Shown: positions 12,590 through 23,404 of the stretch, one piece after another
Numbering within the stretch: the first letter of the stretch is position 1
Layout of the letters: each line of letters starts with the position of its first letter
DNA from: Ascarosepion bandense
Lineage: Eukaryota > Mollusca > Cephalopoda > Sepiida > Sepiidae
Direction of reading: 5' to 3'
NCBI GenBank assembly: GCA_037127315.1
Contig: JBBBDQ010000330.1
Coordinates: 1,157,001-1,221,000 of the forward strand
Length of the DNA stretch: 64,000 nucleotides
The notes under the pieces: generated by a model
The model's input: the letters and a program-made list of their open reading frames with translations, nothing else
What the model was told of the DNA's origin: nothing
Database searches by the model: none
Made by a program: the position numbers and the translations under genes

Positions 12590-13135
12590 AATCATTTCAC
12601 CCCAAGTAAGGTGGTACCACCACTGATGTGCAGGGGGCTACATAAGAGAGTTAAAGTTTTAGACAGGAAAAGAATGAAAACAAAGATGAACCACAGGGAA
12701 AGAAGGAGAAAGGGCAAAATAAGGATATGAACACAGGAGTGAAGACAGTTATGAAGGTTGAGAGAAAGGAAAAGAACAAGATACACAGGGCGTTGTGGAA
12801 AGGGCTGAAGTTAAGTGGATAAGAGATAAGAATTGACTTTGCATTTAAATTCTTGGAGGTTATAGCCGTCAGGAAAGCAAGTATATAGAAGGGAGTTCCA
12901 CAGGCTGTAAGCGTGAGAAAAGAAGCTGCTAGAATAGAATTGTCGCCTGCATTTGGTTGATCTAACTGTAAAAGGGTGGGACCTAGATGCCAGTCTGGTT
13001 GCCTGAGTAAATTCTTGTGGAGGGGCCACCAGTGACCTAAGTTTTTCGAAGCAGAAGCCATGAAAATATTTGTAGAAGAAACAGAGGGAAGCCACATCCC
13101 GTCGATGAGAAAGTGGTTGGAGTCAAGAAAAGAGA
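12590..13135 (-). mobile_element. Jockey-like LINE, 3'-terminal fragment
   Basis: On the minus strand, 12811-13095 reads ASLCFFYKYFHGF, RLASRSHPFTV and LWNSLL, the C-terminal tail found downstream of reverse transcriptase in the same LINE family at 38235-38440. The adjacent 3' untranslated region (12590-12640) matches the other copies around GTGCAGGGGGCTAC and TTTCACCCC. The copy is 5'-truncated, starting just upstream of the conserved HRRDVASL-type motif, and carries frame breaks. Confidence 0.88.
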
Positions 13136-13139
13136 TACA

Positions 13140-14020
13140 ATCAAGTGATCATATCATTCTGAATTCAACACAAGAAAGAACAAAAATGACAGATGAGACT
13201 GAGAAGTGGTCTATGTTTATTAATTAGAAAGAAATCCCAGCATTCATTTATATGATTTGTCCATTAATTTATGGAGAGATATGTTTTTGCAGTTGTTCCC
13301 CTACGATTAGAACCAACAAATATTACTTCTCGAAAGTTAATATTATGAATATTTTGCTCTTTATTTAGTTATAAAATAGATCAACCATCTAGGGAAACTT
13401 GGATAGAAAGCTAATTCAATTTCATCATGGACTCCTCCCAATGTCATCTGCATTAAAATATAAACTACTTTACTACTTATCTGTTCTGCATTCATGAATA
13501 ATCAAATGTTAATCAGTAATATACAAAATTTCTTAATAGAAAAATTCATTTTTTGCCTTTCATAAAAAGGTTTGATATTATATATACAAAAGATTATTGG
13601 TCTATAAGGGCTTCTCATAATGCAGCCAACACCCACAGTTTATTAATTTATATAACATATAAAATTATGTTCAAACATTTTCAAGGTCATGAAAGTAAAT
13701 GATTAATATTTTGTAAATTTGCTTATTTTTTTATATGCTCAGAATCATCATGTGTTTGTCAGTGATACCTGAAATGAAAAGATATGAGTACTAAAGATTT
13801 TACTTTTACACATGGATTATGCTTGTAGAAGGCTGAAGAATGAATCAACTGAAAAAATCAGTTAAATGGACATTGGTGGCATACATAAAAACTTTACAAT
13901 TGAAAGTTTAGGTGGATACTGAGGTCAGTAGAGTCTTCAGGAGCATAATAAATACTTTCATAGTTACCGATTCACTACTTTTGAAAATGCTGTTGTCATC
14001 AATAAAATAGATATGAGGTG
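13140..14020. other. Unassigned DNA
   Basis: No recognisable coding family or repeat boundary. Confidence 0.4.
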
Positions 14021-14026
14021 GGGGTG

Positions 14027-14127
14027 CTGAAAAGTTCTTAGTACCAAGATGATCTAACCAAAAAAAAAATTCTGATATTTGATCACTTTTAGAAGTTGGT
14101 TGAGCTGAGAACTATTCAGCAAGCTTG
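14027..14127. mobile_element. Short MITE-like inverted-repeat element
   Basis: The left end TGCTGAAAAGTTCTTAG and the right end read in reverse complement, TGCTGAATAGTTCTCAG, form imperfect terminal inverted repeats about 100 bp apart with no coding sequence between. The GCTGAAAAGTTC terminus recurs elsewhere in the window beside mariner or SINE debris. Confidence 0.55.
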
Positions 14128-14169
14128 CTTTGCCATATTTTTCATTAATTAACCAGTGTATGCTGGACA

Positions 14170-14530
14170 ATCTCCTTATAGATAAAGAGAAAACTGGAGT
14201 TAACAGAAATCTGGTTTCATAGAAGGAAGCTGAGAATACTACAGTTGGAATCTGTAAGGCATAAAGGAATCTTAAGGAAAATGGAAATGAAAAGGATAAT
14301 TATATTCAGAATCAGAAAGATACAATTAAAATTTCTGGAACATATTAGAGAATCTGACACTCACACGGTATATTGAGGGACAGGAGCAGGCACCAAGCCA
14401 CTTATTTGACAAGTCCATGTGAATGGATGGCAGAATGATTAAGTGAAAGGTTTGGCAAAAGGATAAATGTTGGTACGCTAAACAAGATCCTGAAAGGACA
14501 CTATGTAGAAGAGACATCTTTTTAAGCATA
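14170..14530 (+). mobile_element. RTE-clade LINE fragment, strongly decayed
   Basis: The plus strand keeps scattered words of the RTE 3' coding region: RIRKIQLKFLEHI (the family has a KFLGHIMRK-type motif there) near 14300-14350 and VNGWQN (SKWMAE in better copies) near 14420. Frames are broken by many indels. Confidence 0.6.
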
Positions 14531-14534
14531 ACTT

Positions 14535-15295
14535 GAATTTGCTATATATCAGTCCTATAAAACAGTAAATCTCTATTTTATTTTAGAACCTATTTCAACA
14601 AGGTAGTGTATTTACTAGATTTTTTTTAGCAGACACTTTTAGGTCATTTGAGAAAAATTGACAAACTAGGGAGAATGTATTGAATTTGAAGAATTTGGTT
14701 TTACTTGATTTGTGAAATATTGAAATTGGAAAAAAAAAAACAAGCCTGGTAAGACCTTAAATAATTGACTTATAAAATTAAAAATCTTTTTTCATGTTAA
14801 TGTCATTGAATTGAAAGTTTAATTTTACATTTGTCTGTCTTATAAGCAAGTCTTTCAAAACAATTTAAAAAAAGCAGACTCTTTTTCTGTTTTCTTAAAA
14901 GTTGTATATTAAATTGCATTGCTTATGGGCTTAATTAAATTTTCAAGCTGCATTGTTTTAAATGTCACAATTTCTTCAATTTCAATATCTAAAAAAAAAA
15001 AAAAGTACAGGGATATACAAAATTCTTGACCCAATGCACCACCCCAAAGCTAAACAAATGATAAAACAGTAAATTTCTTTGTAGAGAAAGGGATTCATAT
15101 GTGCGCTGAGACCTTTTTTATATAACTCCCCCATATTATTATTTCCCTTTGATTTCTGTTGTATCCTCATTTCCTTCTGGGTCCCAGTCAGAGACCTAAA
15201 GTCATAAATGGCATCATAATATTTTCCACTTAACAATTTTGTAAAACTAAAAAAAACAATCAACAATCTCAAAACACATTTTACATAGATGAAGT
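14535..15295. other. AT-rich unassigned DNA
   Basis: AT-rich with several A-runs; a 96-codon minus frame at 14982-15272 has no recognisable family. Confidence 0.4.
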
Positions 15296-15299
15296 TTTT

Positions 15300-16160
15300 T
15301 GTAGGGTGTTGGCTGTACTTGTGAGAACATTTTTTTGTATTTCTTTAAGGTGTGGGCTGGCAGGGATCCCTTCAATGAATCTATCAGGAAATTATCCAAT
15401 CAAAGCCAGGGCTCCAACCACAAGTGGAATTTTTGATGTCCTCATGTACCACATTTTTTAAATTTCTACTTTAAGATCTTTGTATTTTGATAATTAAAGA
15501 TTTCAAAAGATCAGTCTGCAAGAACTGTCATGTCATTAAGAAAGAGCATTCTTTTCTGTAGTCTTTGAGCATGATATCTGGGCAATTAACTTTGATTGTT
15601 CTGTGTGTATTATAAAGTCCCAGAAAATTGTTACAGGTCTCATGTCTGTAACTGGGTTTGGGTTGTAGTTTCCTTCCCATAAAAATTGCAGATATTTCAG
15701 TACAGATATTGGCCAACCCTGTCATGCTAAGTTTTGTATTTAGGGTTGTTAATAATTTGCAACCTGATACAAGTTGGTCAATTGTTTCTGGATATTCATT
15801 ATAGAATCTGCATTTTGGGTTGACACTATTTTTCAGTATGTTTGCTTGATAATTTCTATTTAGCAAGCATTGATCCTGTGCAACATGAATAAAAACTTTA
15901 GTTTTAACTTTTAATCTTGCACTATGCAACCACTGGTGAATCAGCTTATTTGGCACAGGCAGAGTATTGACCATAAAGTTTATCTTGCCATCATTTCTGA
16001 ATTTGATCTATTGCATTTGTTATTGCCTTTTTAGATTCCTGGCCACCACAGTAGGTGGATTATGGCTTACATCTTCTTGATCCACTTGAAATTTCCTTTT
16101 GAATTTGTTGACTTTTTTCATCACAAAATGAAGTTTCTTGTTCTTTGATACTGTTATATC
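15300..16160 (-). pseudogene. C-terminal fragment of an R2/R4-like LINE
   Basis: The minus-strand frame at 15528-15974 (148 codons) contains HQWLHSARLK, AQDQCLLNRNYQANILK, CRFYNEYPETIDQLVSGC and CPDIML. This is the C-terminal zinc-knuckle plus restriction-like endonuclease region of site-specific-type LINEs. The second knuckle cysteine has become Tyr (CRFY for the usual CxxC), and downstream, after frame breaks, SKYKDLKVEI and PLVVGALALIG continue the family to about 15310. Upstream coding sequence can be followed to about 16160, where it meets the LTR element. Reverse transcriptase is absent, so this is a dead 3' portion. Confidence 0.75.
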
Positions 16161-16308
16161 TTGCTGCTAATGTTTATAATATTATAACTTCACTGATTCC
16201 AATGGTACTCCAATGAATACTCTCTTGCTGAACTATCTTTGAGTTCTTTATTTGAGGCATCTGGCCTAGTTCATTGTTGCTTCTGAGGGTGTCTTATTTA
16301 CTCCACAA
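16141..16308 (-). repeat. 3' LTR of the gypsy-like element
   Basis: This aligns with the upstream LTR at 17760-18040, beginning TTGTGGAGTAAATAAGACAC on the minus strand. Its downstream end is hard to fix because it abuts the R2/R4-like LINE fragment near 16140-16160. Confidence 0.7.
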
Positions 16309-16639
16309 CCCTCCACCCTTTGAAATATGTTTATTTTTTAAATATTTTATTTCTTAGTATTCACTGCCCTCCTCTTTCTGGCGAGTTCACCATGTACTGA
16401 ATTTTGTATTTTTTGTTTTGGGTCAACAACTAGTTTTTCCATAATTTCCTTTGTCTGGTACTCATGCTTGTATGTTCAATGAATTCTTGGGGTGTTGGTA
16501 TGTTGAAGATATCATGCAGAATTTGCATAAGTTTTTTCTTTGTTGCAGTCCTTTCTTCAGTAATTTTTTCTTTAACTGATTCCAATGCCTTTTTTCCTTT
16601 CACTATATGTTTTTCTTCTTTTTTCTTTTCTTTTTTTCT

Positions 16640-16860
16640 GTCTTTTATATTCTTCTTCAACCTCTATTTGCAAATATGCCTCAGAAAGATCTAGCTTTGA
16701 AAAAACTTTTCCACTGTTTAATTTTTAAAAAAATTTCCATTTGACTTGTAATAAGAAATAATGTGTTTCTAGACATTAGTCAAAAAATCAGCACCAACAC
16801 AATTTTATTATTTTTTCCTTTATATTCACTGCTGGTGCTGCCCATTTTGAATGGTTAATC
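16640..16860 (-). pseudogene. Reverse transcriptase start, gypsy-like pol fragment
   Basis: Minus strand near 16830-16860 reads INHSKWAAPAV, the conserved stretch at the start of gypsy reverse transcriptase. Minus strand near 16665-16715 reads FSKLDLSEAYLQIEVEE, which covers the first catalytic Asp motif. The two are in different frames, and the sequence downstream switches to a Lys/Glu-rich frame (16430-16660) unlike pol. The YxDD active-site block is missing. Confidence 0.72.
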
Positions 16861-17169
16861 TTCCCAATTTTTTTTTTTTTTTTTAAATACTGGCATCAAT
16901 TTTGCTTTGACTTAGGTACATCGACCCAATTCATCTGACAGAACATCTATAAAACATTTTTCAATTCTTCCTTCAAATTTTCACATAGTTTTTTGTTTTT
17001 AAACTGGTCACTTGTTCACTTATATTTATGCAATAAATGTTTATAGATAAATCCTATAACTCAAATAATTCCATCCAGTCACTATTGAATAAGTCTGCAG
17101 TATTTTTGAACACATAAGGTTTAGCTTTTGCACACTTGTTTCAAAATAAAACGTTGCAAATCATTTCAC

Positions 17170-17400
17170 CAATAACAAATTATTTCTCACTTGACACACC
17201 ATGTATGATTTTCAAGGTTCTTTTTAATATAGGTTTTCTTTTTGTTTTCCATGTGGCTTCATTGATAATTCTGATATCTCTACCAGTGTCAAGTTGCATT
17301 TTTGTATTCACATTATTAGTTTTCACACACAAATTTTCTTTGGTTTTTGTAATTATTTATTCTGTCTAAATGTTGTAAACAAATCTTTTTTTTCTGCAAG
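17170..17400 (-). pseudogene. Aspartic protease fragment of gypsy-like pol
   Basis: The minus strand at about 17280-17300 reads MQLDTGRDIRIINEATW. The DTG triad and the following segment are the hallmark of retroviral-type aspartic proteases, followed by KIIHGVSSEK. No flap region can be confirmed, and frame breaks isolate this piece from gag. Confidence 0.7.
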
Positions 17401-17501
17401 AACTTTTCCTTGCTTTAGTTTTACAGTGACATTTTATATCCTACTTTTTTTTTCTCATTTTCCCAATTGCTGCATTCTTCTCTGTAAATTTGCTCACAAC
17501 T

Positions 17502-17705
17502 TTAAAAATAAGCAGAAACAGTGATTTCATTATTTGAATTGTATTTTAATTCAACTATGGCATTTACCACTGCATCAAGAGTGAAAAAAATTGGAGAATT
17601 TTCCGTTTTCTTCTGAATTATTTCAGTTAACTTTTGTTGTTGTTTCCGGTGTTCTAACAATAGCTGTTGTTGTATTTTTACCACTTGGGCTAATAATTCT
17701 TCCAT
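17502..17705 (-). pseudogene. Gag N-terminal fragment of gypsy-like element
   Basis: The open minus frame runs 17741-17502; I start it at the internal Met (MEELLAQVVKIQQQLL, 17705) because that matches the usual beginning of these Gag proteins and is preceded by leader-like sequence after the 5' LTR. It is a glutamine-rich coiled stretch followed by a segment ending AIVELKYN, the start of the capsid-like region. Downstream words such as a KVGYLLQKLG-like string are only partly preserved. Confidence 0.65.
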
Positions 17706-17759
17706 ATCTAAGAAGATCCTTTTTTTCTTTATGCACAGCAAAGAAATAAATTACACCAA

Positions 17760-18040
17760 TGTGGTTCTAAGTTGTTGTCATCACTGTAATGTGCACTGCA
17801 GCAAAAAAGTGTTTTTATTTTTATTTATTTATTTTTTTCTACTACACATACATTTTGATTCTTCATCACCACTGTTATAACTTGACAATAATGGTTATAA
17901 TATTATGTATAGACTGACTCCACTGGTACTCTACTAAGCTCTTTACTGGAACTCTCTAACTGAAATTTATGTGTTCTTTATTTAAAGCATCTTGTATAGT
18001 TCATTTGTGTTTTCATGTGTGTCTTATTTACTCCACAACA
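17760..18040 (-). repeat. 5' LTR of the gypsy-like element
   Basis: Minus strand starts TGTTGTGGAGTAAATAAGACAC-like (given here in two halves, TGTTGTGGAG and TAAATAAGACAC) and aligns with the 3' LTR. A stretch reading ATTGGTG follows within about 20 bases of the inferred end and may mark a primer-binding site, but tRNA identity cannot be judged. Confidence 0.65.
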
Positions 18041-18044
18041 AATA

Positions 18045-18545
18045 CAGATTATCATCCAGTCTTCTGTAGTTTAAGAAAAAAAAGATGGTGTTTTAACAAT
18101 ATGTCTGTCTTCAAGTTATGTTTTAAAAAGGCATACAGGTATAAAAATATGTAAGTTTTTGTACAAACATTGCTCGTTTTGAGTAAAATGGTTGTACTGG
18201 TAATCTACATGACAGTCATGAAATACAACTGAAACGTGAGTAACCTGATGGTGATTATGCTTACTTTGAAAATTTCCATCAGTTGATTAGTTAATAAGGG
18301 CAGCTAATAAAACAGTTTAGTATAAATCTTGTAGAACTCGTATAGAATTTTGTTAATTTCTCTGGGGTGAGACATTAGTTAATATCTTCATGTGTTTTAT
18401 CATTGTCATCAGTACTATTTCGATGTACCTTTTTTTTTCAGATGTTATAATAGCAGATATTGAGATTCTGGCAATTTTGAGGTAATATTTTAAACTAGAA
18501 TTTAAAATTGTTGGAGCTGCTTGCAGAGGTGGAATGAAATGAAAC
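18045..18545. other. Unassigned DNA
   Basis: No recognisable element or gene. Confidence 0.4.
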
Positions 18546-18550
18546 AATAT

Positions 18551-19060
18551 CTAGTTGTACTGCCCAAACCTATTTTCATTGTGTTTTGAGGGTGGTGACT
18601 TGTCCCTTGAAATGAAACCCAAAAATGTACAACTATCAGTAGACTTATCAATATGTAAGATAGATTCTGGAGATAAAAAATTGTCTATCACGACATAGTG
18701 AATCAACTTTTTAAGCAGCTGACCTAGCAATGGATTCAATATAGTCTTTCCACTTCATGTCAGCTGAGAACATTAGCCCGAGAAGGTGCAACAAGTGACT
18801 CAATTGGAGGTTAACATCAACCATGCTGATGAATGGCAGAGAGGAGTCTCTCAGAGAATTAATGGAGAGCAGTTTAGTCTTGGAGGTGTCAAAACTAACA
18901 AGCCATCCTTTGCTTTAGTTAACAACAGACTGAAGGTCATTGTTGACATCAGTTGTTGATTTGATCATATTAGACTGATTAGACTATCAAGATAGGTGTA
19001 AATGGTTGTATCATCAGCATAGATTCTTATTTTGAGCTTGATAGTCTCTTTTGGCAATTA
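18551..19060 (-). pseudogene. Jockey-like LINE reverse transcriptase fragment, decayed
   Basis: The minus strand near 18990-19040 reads IRIYADDTTIYTYLDS, the YADD active-site motif of non-LTR reverse transcriptase, and further along (18600-18670) NFLSPESILHIDKST, which matches FSPESILYIYKST in the 38-kb copy. Numerous indels separate these words. The upstream end of the LINE abuts the SINE at 19084. Confidence 0.8.
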
Positions 19061-19083
19061 TCCTCAGTATGTGAGCATTGTGA

Positions 19084-19388
19084 TGTGCATTGTGGTGCAA
19101 TAGATATCGACTCAGAATGAGAAATTGGAGAGCCGAGTTCAAATTCCAATCAAATTAGTTGCATTCACTTACGCGCAAATACCCTTGGGAAAGGTATTAA
19201 TTTGTCTCTTCCCTCCAGTTATGGGTTAAATAACAGGACAGATTGGGTTCTATAGCCTTGGTTGGCAACTAGTCTATCGCAGAAAGTAATAGCAACCTAC
19301 TGCGGGATAATCTTCTACCCGGTCAGTCAAGTCTCTTTCGAGACATGATCACCCAAGCATGTATCACGTATGGCACTCAACTGACATG
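19084..19388 (+). mobile_element. tRNA-derived SINE, full-length type
   Basis: An A-box-like TGGTGCAATAG and a B-box-like GAGTTCAAATTCC give an internal pol III promoter. The body carries CACTTACGCGCAAATACCC, TTATGGGTTAAATAACAGG and the 3' end ATCACGTATGGCACTCAACTG. No convincing target-site duplication was found. The tRNA-like head and shared tail place it with the copies at 42195 and 58881. Confidence 0.88.
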
Positions 19389-19389
19389 A

Positions 19390-22190
19390 CCATTTGACCT
19401 AGAATTATTGTTAGTTTTAGGATATCATTGGTTTAGTTAAAACTGGCATATGTGCAGTAACACTTAAAACACAACCTTGGTTATTCATTGTAGTTGTTAC
19501 TGTTGTAATAAATAATAATAATAATTATTATTATTTTTATATTTTTTCAAGGATTTAATCTTTCATCTAGCACCTCTCCAAGTAGTTAGTTAATGTCTCA
19601 TATTTGAGGCTTCTCTAGGGGAAATGATAGAAGAATTAAGCAATTTTATCACTATTTCTAGGTACTTGTGTGGTTCCCATTGTTAAAATAGCCTTGTGCC
19701 ATATTCATTTTCAATGGAACTGCTGATAAATGCATAGTGCTAAATTTGGGTTTTATATCAAATTTTTAAAAAATTTCTATTAAGGATTTTCAAAATTAGA
19801 GAAATTGTTTTATTTGGATAGTATTGCAGAATTTATGGATATATTAAGAACCAAATGTGACAACATCAAAAAAGATACTTGGAATTTTAATTGTATATAA
19901 AAAATAAGTTTCTTTATGGTTTTTAAGCCTGTCATATTGATGTCCTCATGATGTCTAAGCAATTTTCAATCCTATAAAAAAATAATGCATTTGTAGAGCT
20001 AACAAGTTCTAAATAAGTTAGCTAATCTATTTATGTAATGTGTGAGTAGAATTTATTAATATAGGACTTGAAAAACTTTCATCACTATAGTGATTACATA
20101 TCACTGACAACTGATTTTGATTTTTATATTTGGTACGCAAGGTAAAACAATAATTAAATAATGAATTTTCTAAATTTTTAGCAGAAATGTTTTAAAAATA
20201 ATTTCAACATTAAGTGTGTATGTTGTATATTGAAAATTATAAAGAAAAGAATTCCTAGTGGTCAGGCATTAAGGTAAATGTTATAGAATAGGACTATTAT
20301 ATATCTAATGTATAAGGTATGTGTAAAAGTTTCCAGTAAAAATAAATGTTTTTAGCAGTGTATTCAGTCTGTGGTTTTCTAAAAGAGTGGTGGGACACTT
20401 TACATACAATATAAATGCATTAGTAATGATTTTAGTCTTGGTTACTAATAAAATAGGGAAATATAAAGTTGTATCCATGGTCTGCTACGTAATCATTAGC
20501 CAAATTTCTTTCTATATTTATTTGATCTGTTTGAGTAATATCCATTGCCAAATTGTCTTGAAAACATTTGTGTTAAAAAAATAAATGCTTTTTTCATTAA
20601 ATTATAGATTTATTGCTTTATTTACCGATACATGTATTTTGATGATTCAAACATGGAAATATAAACTCAAGTCCAACCGCAGATGGCTAGCTGAGGAATG
20701 ATAGGTGCTGTTACTGGTTTGGTAGGGAATGGGTGAAATCTCTTAGTAGAGAAAACAGTGGTGTCTTGGATGGTTCTGCTGCTAGCTACCATCCGGTGCC
20801 AACGTTATAATCATAACTGTTACTTTTTTTTTTTAATATGACATTGTCATGCCCACAATGTAGATAAGCCTTGATATATATATATATATATATATATCTG
20901 ATTTGTTTATTTACTTAAAACCTTATATTACATAGTGCGATAGTTGATGTAACTGCGTCATAATATTTGTAATGCTAAATAGTTATGTGGTTGAACAGAG
21001 AACTGGACAAAAATATTTCAAGATGGCAGACAAAAAAATTGTTTTTAAATCCTTTTTTTCTAAATTATTCTTTAATGATTCTAATTTTTTTTCTAAACAC
21101 CATGTAACTTATTAACTAATTTTCTTTGAATTTCTTTTTAAAATGTTTGTACCCCCCTCAGAAATTTTAAGATGTAATTTCTTTTTAAGTACTTTTATAA
21201 GTATTAAAATTCATTTTATTTTAAATATATTTATTAAACAAACCATATTACAATTTATTTTAAATTACATGTACACCTATTCAAATAATTTTATATATTC
21301 TGTAGAAAATGATATTTGATAGATGTGTTTGAGAGATAGTTATATACATTTCCAATGTAACATTATTGTTGAAATATTTTTAATTAGCTTCAACTAGTAT
21401 TTTATTTTTCTCTTTTGATTGAGAAGATTACTTTGTATTTCAGCTGAAAACAATGCAAATTATCTAATAAAGAATTTTATTCAGGAATGACTGAAGAATT
21501 AACTGAGAAAAATCTCTTAACAATTACTATAACTCATTCTGAAGAAAATGTTAATCCCTAATTATGAATGATTAACATTTTCCATGCGATACAAGGGGAC
21601 TTTTATGACAGTAAGATGGGGGAAATAATCATAAAAGTGAAATATGTTTCATAGACACTGAAGATTGGAGAAAGTGAATAATGTTGAAAAATTGTCATAA
21701 AGTTTATTTTTTTCTTTTATGTAAGTATCTCATTATTTACTGCACTTTATCCTATAAATAAAGTGTATAATTTTAATAAGCAGTGTCTTCTGAATGTTTT
21801 CAAAAGATCATATGTATGTACATATATATTAAGTGAAATACCCAGGCTTAAGCATTATGACTACACAATTTGCATGTAAGTTTTGCAACAAAGTGAATCC
21901 TGATTTCACTCTGATAACTCATTTTATGTCCTGTGAATCAGCTGGAAATAAATTGAAGTTGTAAACTTTTGGGTGTGGTGGGGGTGGTTGAGTTAAATGA
22001 AGACTATTCACCTGATGTTGCAATGTTACTTCATTACCTGGTAAACTTTCAGTTGAAGATGAAAATTAACCAGCTGAAATTTTAGAAAACAAAAGAAAAG
22101 AATAGAGTGAAATTTGTGTCTAATTAAAAATATTTAAATAGTAACATTACTGCGATATAGAAAATGTCTATAACTATCTCTTAGGCATAT
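19390..22190. other. AT-rich unassigned DNA with one GC-richer block
   Basis: Mostly AT-rich with short open frames of no recognisable family. Bases about 20670-20815 are less AT-rich and contain CTAGCTGAGGAATGATAGG and CTACCATCCGGTGCCAACG; this may be another repeat family that I cannot name. A (TA)n tract lies at 20874-20898. Confidence 0.4.
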
Positions 22191-22194
22191 CTGT

Positions 22195-22475
22195 TATCAC
22201 AACATTGTGCTCTTCATCATTTGCTTGTTGATACAGATAACCATCAGTGAATTTCAAACTGAAACTTTTCTACAGGGATAGATCGTTCTTTTTTTACTGA
22301 ATATCTAGGGATATCTTGTTTCGTTCTCATTTAATACTGCTCAGATATTGCTTTCTTGGTTTCCACTGAGTCCAAGTACACATTGCCCAGCTCAGAGATT
22401 AAAGAAAGGGTTCAATTTAAAGCACCTAATGAAGACGGGTGGTAAAACAACCAAAATGTTGTGATAATAACAATA
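22195..22475. repeat. Repeat with terminal inverted words and a hammerhead-like core
   Basis: CTGTTATCACAACATTGTG at about 22187-22210 is inverted relative to AAAATGTTGTGATAATAAC at 22453-22472. On the plus strand, CTAATGA (22426-22432) is followed by an imperfect GGTGGT/ACAACC stem and AAAATG, a layout like the hammerhead ribozyme core CTGATGA, stem II, GAAAC but with both core strands mutated. Comparable sequences close Penelope-like elements. No coding sequence is seen. Confidence 0.5.
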
Positions 22476-22479
22476 AAAA

Positions 22480-22930
22480 TGAGTACAATAATCTATATGT
22501 AAATAAAATTATTTGAAAAGATATTTATACAATTCTTCAAAATTGTAATACGGTTATGAATCATTGAATAATTAAATCAATTTCTCTTGTAAAATGAATT
22601 TTAATAATTTTCTGCTGTCAAAGAGTATAATATTTTAATTTTAAAAGAAAAAAGTATTGAAAGGAACATGAACTTTAAAAAGAAAATAGGTTACTTAAAT
22701 TCAATTGAAAGAAAAAAGTATATTCAGCATTTTGATTTTTCTTAAGTCCATAGTCTATCAATGTTCAGCAAATTAGATTATGTCAGGAAAGGTCACTTTA
22801 AAAATCAACTTAAAGATGTCACTATAGATAACAGAGATATTACAGTTCTAATAATGAGAAGTTTGTCATAGTATCAGTTAGATACTAATACATGAATTAG
22901 TAGCTGGTCATTCCAAGTTTCCCTACATTA
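22480..22930. other. AT-rich unassigned DNA
   Basis: Nothing recognisable. Confidence 0.4.
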
Positions 22931-22935
22931 TGTGA

Positions 22936-23400
22936 GGCTTAGTGGAATAATGGATAGTAGCTCAGGCCGAGGAATTGGAGAGCTGAATTTGAATTCCAGT
23001 CAAGTTCATTGCATTCACTTACATGCAAATACTGCTGAGAAAGTTATGAATCCATATATGCTCTCCCCAGTTACAGGTAAATAGCAGGACAGACTGGGTC
23101 CTATGAATTTGGATGGCAACTTGTCTATGAGAAGGACAAATCTGAAATCAAAACCTGAGTTGTTGGCATCTAAAGCGGATCCTCCAGCAGACCCTCGTTA
23201 GGAGGGTAAGTGGAATCCCAGCAACACAAAAAACGAGAGTTGTTAAAGGATGAATGAACTCTTCACAGTTAATGGGCATCTACCCCAACTTTGGGTTAAA
23301 TAGCCTCTCCAACTCACAATTGGCCAAGTATGGTGAGTACAGTTACACCCCTGAAGACATGGTCAATCAGAGATTAGTTCCTCTAACAGAAGTGAGAAAG
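22936..23400 (+). mobile_element. Diverged SINE of a related subfamily
   Basis: The head has A-box-like TGGAATAATGG and B-box-like GAATTTGAATTCC followed by CATTCACTTACATGCAAAT, matching the main SINE family. The second half differs, with CAAATCTGAAATCAAAACC and CCTCGTTAGGAGGGTAAG, and resembles the 3' part of the copy at 11368. The exact 3' end is uncertain. Confidence 0.62.
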
Positions 23401-23404
23401 ATTT

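Larger units (their letters stand above)
16141..18040 (-). mobile_element. Shrunken Ty3/gypsy-like LTR retrotransposon
   Basis: Two diverged direct repeats, 16141-16308 and about 17760-18040, share on the minus strand TTGTGGAGTAAATAAGACAC and an AATAAAGAAC block, and act as 3' and 5' LTRs of a minus-strand element. Immediately before the 3' LTR lies a purine tract (minus strand AAAGGGTGGAGGG, 16309-16322), as expected for plus-strand priming. The interior of only about 1.45 kb holds pieces of gag, protease and the start of reverse transcriptase in the correct order, so most of pol is deleted. Stops and frameshifts occur throughout. Confidence 0.78.
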
